From contig JALOTS010000157.1 of assembly GCA_025457785.1 (NCBI GenBank), forward strand, positions 1 to 5,745: DNA of 5,745 nt, given 5' to 3'. Origin of the DNA: Pontiellaceae bacterium (lineage in GTDB: Bacteria > Verrucomicrobiota > Kiritimatiellia > Kiritimatiellales > Tichowtungiaceae). This document shows positions 1 to 3,004 of the stretch, piece after piece. The stretch's first letter is position 1. Every line of letters starts with the position of its first letter. Position numbers and translations under genes: made by a program. The notes below the pieces were generated by a model that saw nothing but the letters and a program-made list of their open reading frames with translations, searched no databases and was not told the DNA's origin.

Positions 1-301
1 CTCCGCCGACATGATCCGCATGCTCGTGAGACCGAATCACATAGTTGATCTGATTAATCCCGTGATATTGCAAAAACGGAATGATTTTGTCTCTGCACGC
101 GGTCTCTGTTCCTGTGTCAAACAGCATGGTTTTACCGTCAGGGACCACAAACAGCTCTGAATTCGCATGACCGATATCAAAGGTAATCAGCCAAAGATTC
201 TGCGCAACCGCCGCAAAAGGACCGATCGCTGAAATCATAATGGCCGCTGAAATCAAAACCCGCTGCCATCGATTTGTTTTATTTACTCCTGTTTTCTTCA
301 T
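1..301 (-). CDS. Secreted ComEC/Rec2-like metallo-beta-lactamase-fold hydrolase, 3' end outside window
   Basis: Only the first 100 codons are present; the gene runs off the left edge. Translation starts at the ATG at 301-299, preceded by AAAGGAG with 8 bases between GGAG and the ATG. Residues 1-33 form a signal peptide: basic N-terminus (KK, K, R), hydrophobic core at about 15-32, and an A-V-A cleavage site before Gln34, so the product is exported. The mature start, LWLITFDIGHANSELF, then PDGKTMLFDTG (55-65), matches the opening strands of ComEC-type beta-lactamase folds (FDVGQGD / PDGKTILIDTG). SHEHADHVGG at 91-100 is the family's HxHxDH metal-binding motif with H92, H94, D96 and H97. There are no ComEC membrane channel helices here, so this is a stand-alone extracytoplasmic hydrolase and not the DNA-uptake channel. 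The substrate is unknown; phosphodiester or nucleotide hydrolysis is typical of the fold, but this is inference. The usual Gly-Gln-Gly-Asp motif is replaced by GHAN. Confidence 0.88.
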   Translation of the reverse strand, partial: MKKTGVNKTNRWQRVLISAAIMISAIGPFAAVAQNLWLITFDIGHANSELFVVPDGKTMLFDTGTETACRDKIIPFLQYHGINQINYVIRSHEHADHVGG

Positions 302-341
302 ACTGCATGCTCCTTTTATTAATTTTCTGAACCGTGACACT

Positions 342-401
342 TCACTTGGAAACCCCTCCCGCACACCGCGACATAATGGAGGAACGTCGTATTCGACTCA
401 T
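342..401 (-). CDS. Possible 19-residue leader ORF upstream of the hydrolase
   Basis: A short frame (MSRIRRSSIMSRCAGGVSK) starts at the ATG at 401-399, six bases after CAGGAG, and ends in TGA 40 bases before the hydrolase start. The only support is the good ribosome binding site and its position in the presumed 5' leader. The peptide is basic and has no recognised relatives. It may be chance; if translated it could affect expression of the hydrolase gene downstream. Confidence 0.15.
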   Translation of the reverse strand: MSRIRRSSIMSRCAGGVSK

Positions 402-520
402 CAAAAACTCCTGTTTTGATTTTGGATTAGATAATACAAAAACTCACGGGATAACCGCTAATCCCACACGGCCAAACTTTCAGCAAATTGCGCCAACCGG
501 CGGTTTTTATGAGGCAGAGC

Positions 521-602
521 CGCCTGCCTGTGCGTGTGCCGGGCCTGCGACGCAACGCGGCAGGCAGGTACACCTGTCTGCATCGCGGACGCGAAAGACA
601 GG
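521..602. repeat. GC-rich double hairpin, REP-like
   Basis: Two adjacent imperfect hairpins. In the first, CCTGCCTG (523-530) plus GCGT (532-535) pairs with ACGC (555-558) plus CAGGCAGG (561-568), with small bulges. In the second, CCTGTCT (573-579) pairs with AGACAGG (596-602). The composition is much richer in GC than the flanks. Short palindromes of the GCCTGCCTG kind are commonly scattered through bacterial intergenic regions, so a dispersed REP-type element is the likeliest reading. No transposase is present. Confidence 0.5.
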
Positions 603-735
603 CACAGACCGGCGACCAAACCGTTTAACCGCGACCGCCAAAAGCAGCGGCTGGAGCGAAGAAACAGCAACGAAACGCAGTGAAGTGGCAAAAAATATGA
701 ATGCCGAAAAAAGCGTTCTGACCCAAATGGTACTT

Positions 736-896
736 AGTTAAGGGTGTTTCAACGAGCGAAACACAAAGCAGGACAGTGCTTCCAGCCTGTCTGCTCCTGC
801 CTTGCCGCACCACTGTAACCAGGCTGGAAGCACTGTCCTACTTTAGGAAAACACGGCTCCGAACCATCTGCTTTCCCTTTTCAAAAACCCTTAACT
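736..896. repeat. MITE-like nested inverted repeat
   Basis: The outer arms are AGTTAAGGGTGTTT (736-749) and its near-complement at 883-896 (13 of 14 pairs). Inside lie a 7-bp hairpin, GTGTTTC/GAAACAC (744-750 with 758-764), and a perfect 20-bp inverted repeat, AGGACAGTGCTTCCAGCCTG (770-789) with 820-839, around a 30-base loop. The inner stem extends by four more pairs after one mismatch (AAAG/CTTT). There is no coding capacity. Size of about 160 bp, terminal inverted arms and absence of a transposase fit a miniature element mobilised in trans or a REPIN-type repeat. I saw no clear target-site duplication. The family is not identified. Confidence 0.6.
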
Positions 897-934
897 TAGA
901 GCCATTCCGCTCTAACCACGTCCATGCAATCTAC

Positions 935-1189
935 TCAACAGAAATGGGTTACAAAAAATGACGAATTAGGCGGCCCGACCCCTTTTCCCGACCCCTTTTC
1001 CAGCTCGCGGCAGTAGTTTTTCTGGATGGCCAAAGAGGAAACCAGATCGGACAACGATTTGCGTTCGATGGCAAAGTGCAACTGGTCGCCTTCGAGGGAA
1101 TAGTCGAAGGTGGGAACAGTGCCCCGGACTGCGGCACAACGGATGAAGGCCAGCGGGTGCTGTTCGCGGGTGTCGATGCGGATTAGCAT
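935..1189 (-). pseudogene. ERCC4 (XPF-type) nuclease domain gene, truncated at the 3' end
   Basis: The product starts MLIRIDTREQHPLAF, the first strand of the ERCC4 nuclease fold. It continues with GD at 34-35 and the active-site block IERKSLSDL at 41-49, matching the family signature GDxnERKx3D, in which D35, E42, K44 and D48 are the expected metal-binding or catalytic positions. Homology stops at about residue 63 (CREL). The remaining 21 residues come from a GC-rich tandem repeat and the spacer beyond it. The nuclease fold normally needs well over 100 residues, so this product lacks the second half and is probably inactive. The start is well supported: GGAGG lies six bases upstream of the ATG, and the ATG overlaps the stop of the HTH gene (ATGCTAA). 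Small phage and mobile-element proteins of this family cut branched or flap DNA; that role is only inferred for the intact ancestor. Confidence 0.75.
974..1001. repeat. 13-bp tandem repeat at the ERCC4 truncation point
   Basis: CCCGACCCCTTTT occurs twice head to tail (974-986 and 987-999), followed by CC. It lies exactly where the ERCC4 reading frame loses resemblance to its family and where spacer sequence begins, so it marks the junction of the deletion or insertion that removed the 3' half of the gene. Confidence 0.85.
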
Positions 1190-1575
1190 GAGGCACCTCC
1201 GCGAGAAGTTTTTTTGACCGCGGATGAAGACGGATTCTTACGGAGGGGAGATGCGCAGACAGGAATGTCCGCGCCACATTGGAAAGAACGGCGGGGGCCG
1301 ATCAGGGCGAGGAGGTCGGAACGGCGGAGTCGGAAAGAGCCGGGGTAAAGTTCTACTTTTTCTATGCGGCCGGATTTGATGGTGCGCCAAAGGGTGGCGC
1401 GGGAGATATTCAGAAGTGCAGCGGCTTCGCCCATGGAGAGCAGAAGCGGACCGTTATCTTGCGGCTCGCCCGGAGCGCTCGCCCTACCCTCGAGAATTTC
1501 CAAAGCCGTCTCTTTGGCTTTGTCGGACGCAGTAAAAATCGCCCGGATCAGATCATCATTGTTTATTTTGCTCAT
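1183..1575 (-). CDS. Excisionase-type helix-turn-helix DNA-binding protein
   Basis: The 130-residue product has a short acidic, helical N-terminal part (1-32), a linker, and a MerR/excisionase-type winged HTH at about 44-92: MGEAAALLNISRATLWR is the helix-turn-helix, GRIEKVELYPGSFRLRRSDL the wing and following helix. Such proteins (HTH_17 family) bind DNA as excision factors or repressors in phages and integrative elements. The ATG at 1575 has GGAG seven bases upstream. From about residue 100 the sequence (CGADIPVC onward) is encoded by a dispersed-type repeat, so the native C-terminus appears lost and the tail is accidental; the DNA-binding part is intact. The stop overlaps the ERCC4 start, allowing translational coupling. 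A strong intrinsic terminator lies 34 bases upstream and I see no promoter after it, so expression may depend on read-through. Confidence 0.82.
   Translation of the reverse strand: MSKINNDDLIRAIFTASDKAKETALEILEGRASAPGEPQDNGPLLLSMGEAAALLNISRATLWRTIKSGRIEKVELYPGSFRLRRSDLLALIGPRRSFQCGADIPVCASPLRKNPSSSAVKKTSRGGASC
1191..1205 (-). promoter_or_regulatory. Ribosome binding segment of the ERCC4 gene, shared with the 305-residue gene
   Basis: The minus strand reads CTCGCGGAGGTGCCT. Thirteen of its 15 bases match the segment before the 305-residue gene (2616-2630). GGAGG is six bases from the ATG, fixing that start. Confidence 0.7.
1218..1274. repeat. Dispersed-type repeat forming the 3' end of the HTH gene
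   Basis: An imperfect hairpin, GCGCAGACA (1253-1261) with TGTCCGCGC (1266-1274), 8 of 9 pairs around a four-base loop, is followed on the minus strand by a segment ending ATCCGTCTTCATCCGCGG (1235-1218) and then a run of seven A. I recall very similar non-coding repeats scattered through PVC-group genomes; a genome-wide search would be needed to confirm that here. It lies inside the HTH reading frame and replaces the expected C-terminus. Confidence 0.5.
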
Positions 1576-1608
1576 TGTTCGTCTCCGCGTTTCGTTTTGT
1601 GCGGAGCG

Positions 1609-1646
1609 AAAAAAAAACCTGCCCCGCGTTGATTACGGGACAGGTT
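1609..1646 (-). terminator. Strong intrinsic terminator just upstream of the HTH gene
   Basis: On the minus strand AACCTGTCCCG (1646-1636) pairs with CGGGGCAGGTT (1626-1616), 11 pairs including one G-U, with a nine-base loop, followed by a T tract that ends at 1609 and overlaps the stem base. It would end transcripts of the 305-residue gene. It lies 34 bases before the HTH start, so it could also act as an attenuator between the two genes. Confidence 0.85.
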
Positions 1647-1659
1647 GTAACGGAATGTG

Positions 1660-1695
1660 TCGGTCTATGTGGCGGGCACATAGACCGATTTTTTT
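1660..1695 (+). terminator. Perfect 12-bp inverted repeat with T tract on the plus strand
   Basis: TCGGTCTATGTG (1660-1671) is exactly complementary to 1677-1688 around a five-base loop (GCGGG), followed on the plus strand by seven T (1689-1695). It has the form of a plus-strand terminator, although no plus-strand gene precedes it. On the minus strand it is the first hairpin after the stop of the 305-residue gene and precedes the minus-strand terminator by 13 bases. The A tract covers the end of that gene, including its stop codon. Confidence 0.65.
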
Positions 1696-1806
1696 ACCAG
1701 TCGGGAAAATCCCCCTTTTTCAGGTATTTTTTGAGGGTACTTTCTCCGAGGTCTAGGTGCTGAGCCGCCTTCCGGAGAGCCTGCGTGAAGCACATAGACC
1801 GATTTT
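1676..1806. repeat. 17-bp direct repeat spanning the 3' end of the 305-residue gene
   Basis: GCACATAGACCGATTTT occurs at 1676-1692 (just after the stop on the minus strand) and identically at 1790-1806 (inside the gene, encoding ENRSMC). The copies are 114 bases apart, and a third, inverted 12-bp copy lies at 1660-1671. Only the inner copy is coding. Confidence 0.85.
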
Positions 1807-2611
1807 CGAGGTGATATTTTCGGATAAACTGACGGGCTTCTTCTATTTTGGGCTGATACAACTCCGCTCTGGCTTTGCCGCCTTCCGAAGCTGCGTTTTT
1901 GGTTTTTGACCCGCGCCGGGCATCTGGCAAAACGGTTTTTTCGATAGTTTCTAACCGGGATTCCAGCTTCACAGTATCGCCGGACGGCAATGAGCACCCG
2001 GTGCAAGTGCTGGTGCAAGTGCCGTGAAAGCCATCGGGTTTGATTGAAAGACACTCGCGCAAGGCAACTGCGGCAATGCCCCGACTTTTGAGCAGGTCGA
2101 AGGCTTTGGTGTGATGGGCCGGGAATAGAATGCAGCCTGTCTTGTTTGGATCGGTGCAGCATTCGGCGGCCTGTAACGCTTTTTGATCGGAAACGGCCAG
2201 GCAGGCGTAAACGTGCCGGTATTCCTTGTTGCCGTCACAGCGACCGATATAAAACAGGCCGTCCACCGGTCGCGAAGCGGCGGGCCTGAGATTGAACGCT
2301 TTCTGGAGAGATGAGCGCAAGCGGTCGCAGTCGAGGTGATGGGCTTGCACATCCTCCCAGTCGAGGATGATGTCATCCACCTCGTGCGCACAGTCTTCGG
2401 GGGGAACGGCACGGTATCTGCGACCGGACTCGCGGATGGTGAGTTTAACCGCCGGGTGATCTGTGGAGGGATAAAATTCCGCCCGGCGATCCGCGCAGGG
2501 TGCCAGAAACGGCAGAATGGAGCGGAACGCTTTCCCGAACAGATTTTCCCACCAGATTAACGATTCATAGGCATCACAGTATTTAAGCAGCTTTCGGATG
2601 GGGAATTCCAT
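1694..2611 (-). CDS. Unrecognised 305-residue protein with C-terminal HTH-like segment
   Basis: I do not recognise the family. The ATG at 2611 has GGAGG nine bases upstream in a segment shared with the ERCC4 gene. The protein is soluble, with no signal peptide or membrane helix. Residues 1-35 are aromatic and helical (ESLIWWENLFGKAF). Residues 75-105 hold an acidic stretch (HEVDDIILDWEDVQ). Residues 117-187 look like a small alpha/beta domain (GLFYIGRCDG, RHVYACLAVS, GCILFPAH). The protein has 14 cysteines, including a CTSTCTGC cluster at 199-206 encoded by a 12-bp tandem repeat; no clear zinc-finger spacing results. Residues 255-300 are basic and helical, and FTQALRKAAQHLDLGESTLKKYLKK resembles a helix-turn-helix, so nucleic-acid binding is plausible but unproven. 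It is the second ORF after the promoter at 2820-2847 and ends at two hairpins. Confidence 0.75.
   Translation of the reverse strand: MEFPIRKLLKYCDAYESLIWWENLFGKAFRSILPFLAPCADRRAEFYPSTDHPAVKLTIRESGRRYRAVPPEDCAHEVDDIILDWEDVQAHHLDCDRLRSSLQKAFNLRPAASRPVDGLFYIGRCDGNKEYRHVYACLAVSDQKALQAAECCTDPNKTGCILFPAHHTKAFDLLKSRGIAAVALRECLSIKPDGFHGTCTSTCTGCSLPSGDTVKLESRLETIEKTVLPDARRGSKTKNAASEGGKARAELYQPKIEEARQFIRKYHLENRSMCFTQALRKAAQHLDLGESTLKKYLKKGDFPDW
2000..2023. repeat. 12-bp tandem repeat inside the 305-residue gene
   Basis: GGTGCAAGTGCT is followed directly by GGTGCAAGTGCC, 11 of 12 identical. In frame it gives the cysteine/threonine cluster CTSTCTG in the protein. In-frame expansion of a short unit is the simplest origin. 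Confidence 0.7.
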
Positions 2612-2784
2612 GGGAAGGCGCCTCCGCGAAAAGGGTTAGGAACAAACGAGCGGGACCCTGACGGAGCAGAGACGGAAAGCGGCAAAAACAGCGGCAATCT
2701 GGACGAGAAAACGCCAAGCCGAATCGGCGGACTGGGGTAGCACAAAGCCGGGAAAAATTGGGTAAATAAAAGGGGTTTTACCAT
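2557..2784 (-). CDS. Short first ORF of the cassette, probably frameshifted
   Basis: The ATG at 2784 has a perfect AGGAGG six bases upstream (2791-2796) and lies about 30 bases after the promoter, so initiation here is very likely. The open frame gives 75 residues rich in Pro, Ser and Phe (MVKPLLFTQFFPALC at its start) and overlaps the next gene by 55 bases, which is unnatural. Shifting by -1 near the TTTTTCCC run gives a more protein-like continuation (SADSAWRFLVQIAAVFAAF, perhaps one membrane helix) that stops at 2636-2638, 24 bases before the next ATG, the spacing expected of an operon. I therefore suspect a small gene of about 50 residues carrying an indel. No function is recognised; a leader peptide is the alternative. 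Confidence 0.4.
   Translation of the reverse strand: MVKPLLFTQFFPALCYPSPPIRLGVFSSRLPLFLPLSVSAPSGSRSFVPNPFRGGAFPWNSPSESCLNTVMPMNR
2616..2630 (-). promoter_or_regulatory. Ribosome binding segment of the 305-residue gene
   Basis: The minus strand reads TTCGCGGAGGCGCCT, with GGAGG nine bases before the ATG at 2611. It nearly matches the segment before the ERCC4 gene, and its CGCGGAG core also precedes the HTH gene (1583-1589). This supports the chosen start and ties the three genes together. Confidence 0.7.
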
Positions 2785-2819
2785 CGGGAACCTCCTGATT
2801 ATGATTTGATGGTGAGTCG

Positions 2820-2847
2820 AATATAAACGAGCTTTCTACGGCGTAAA
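2820..2847 (-). promoter_or_regulatory. Sigma70-like promoter for the cassette
   Basis: The minus strand carries TTTACG (2847-2842; 4 of 6 bases of the -35 consensus), a 16-base spacer, and TATATT (2825-2820; 5 of 6 of the -10 consensus). Transcription would start near 2813, giving a leader of about 29 bases before the short ORF at 2784. Another possible -35, TTGACC, lies further upstream at 2881-2876 but has no good -10. Confidence 0.5.
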
Positions 2848-2880
2848 GTGTGGAATTTTCGAGAGTGAGAAAAAATGGTC

Positions 2881-2905
2881 AAAAAAATTTCCATCCTCTG
2901 GGGAA
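2881..2905 (-). terminator. Weak terminator-like hairpin after the large gene
   Basis: On the minus strand TTCC (2905-2902) can pair with GGAA (2892-2889) before seven T (2887-2881). The stem is only four pairs, so this is a weak candidate. It is the only hairpin-plus-T-tract seen between the stop of the large gene and the cassette promoter. Confidence 0.25.
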
Positions 2906-3004
2906 TCAACCACTTCATGAACAGAAAATTTTTCTGGGAGGAATTTAGGACTGTTTTGGTCGGAATTGGGATGAAAATGCCCCTACCCTTGGAAATCAGC
3001 GGCT

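Larger units (their letters stand above)
302..934. other. Gene-poor spacer rich in hairpins
   Basis: More than 600 bases without a convincing gene. A 135-codon open frame on the plus strand (334-741) runs through the GC-rich hairpins and has no ribosome binding site or family resemblance, so I do not call it. From left to right the stretch holds the leader of the hydrolase gene with a possible short ORF (342-401), a GC-rich hairpin cluster (521-602), a MITE-like nested inverted repeat (736-896) and a small hairpin at 896-915 (TTAGAGC, six-base loop, GCTCTAA) that touches the right end of that repeat. No convincing promoter for the hydrolase gene was found. Confidence 0.6.

Noticed and set aside
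386..400. Small palindrome GTCGtattCGAC as an operator for the hydrolase gene
   Set aside because: Four-base arms are expected by chance and no promoter lies next to it.
334..741. 135-codon plus-strand open frame
   Set aside because: It runs through GC-rich hairpins and ends at the edge of the MITE-like repeat, has no ribosome binding site, low-complexity composition and no family resemblance.
1279..1756. Plus-strand open frames opposite the HTH gene
   Set aside because: They are antisense shadows of a gene with a clear HTH domain and cross two terminator hairpins.
1660..1806. CRISPR array
   Set aside because: Only two direct copies and one inverted copy, 114 bases apart, one of them coding; no regular repeat-spacer pattern and no cas genes.
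1665..2162. 165-codon minus-strand frame overlapping the 305-residue gene
   Set aside because: It is a shadow in another frame of the same gene; its Arg/Ser/His-rich composition is typical of an out-of-frame reading and it lacks a ribosome binding site.
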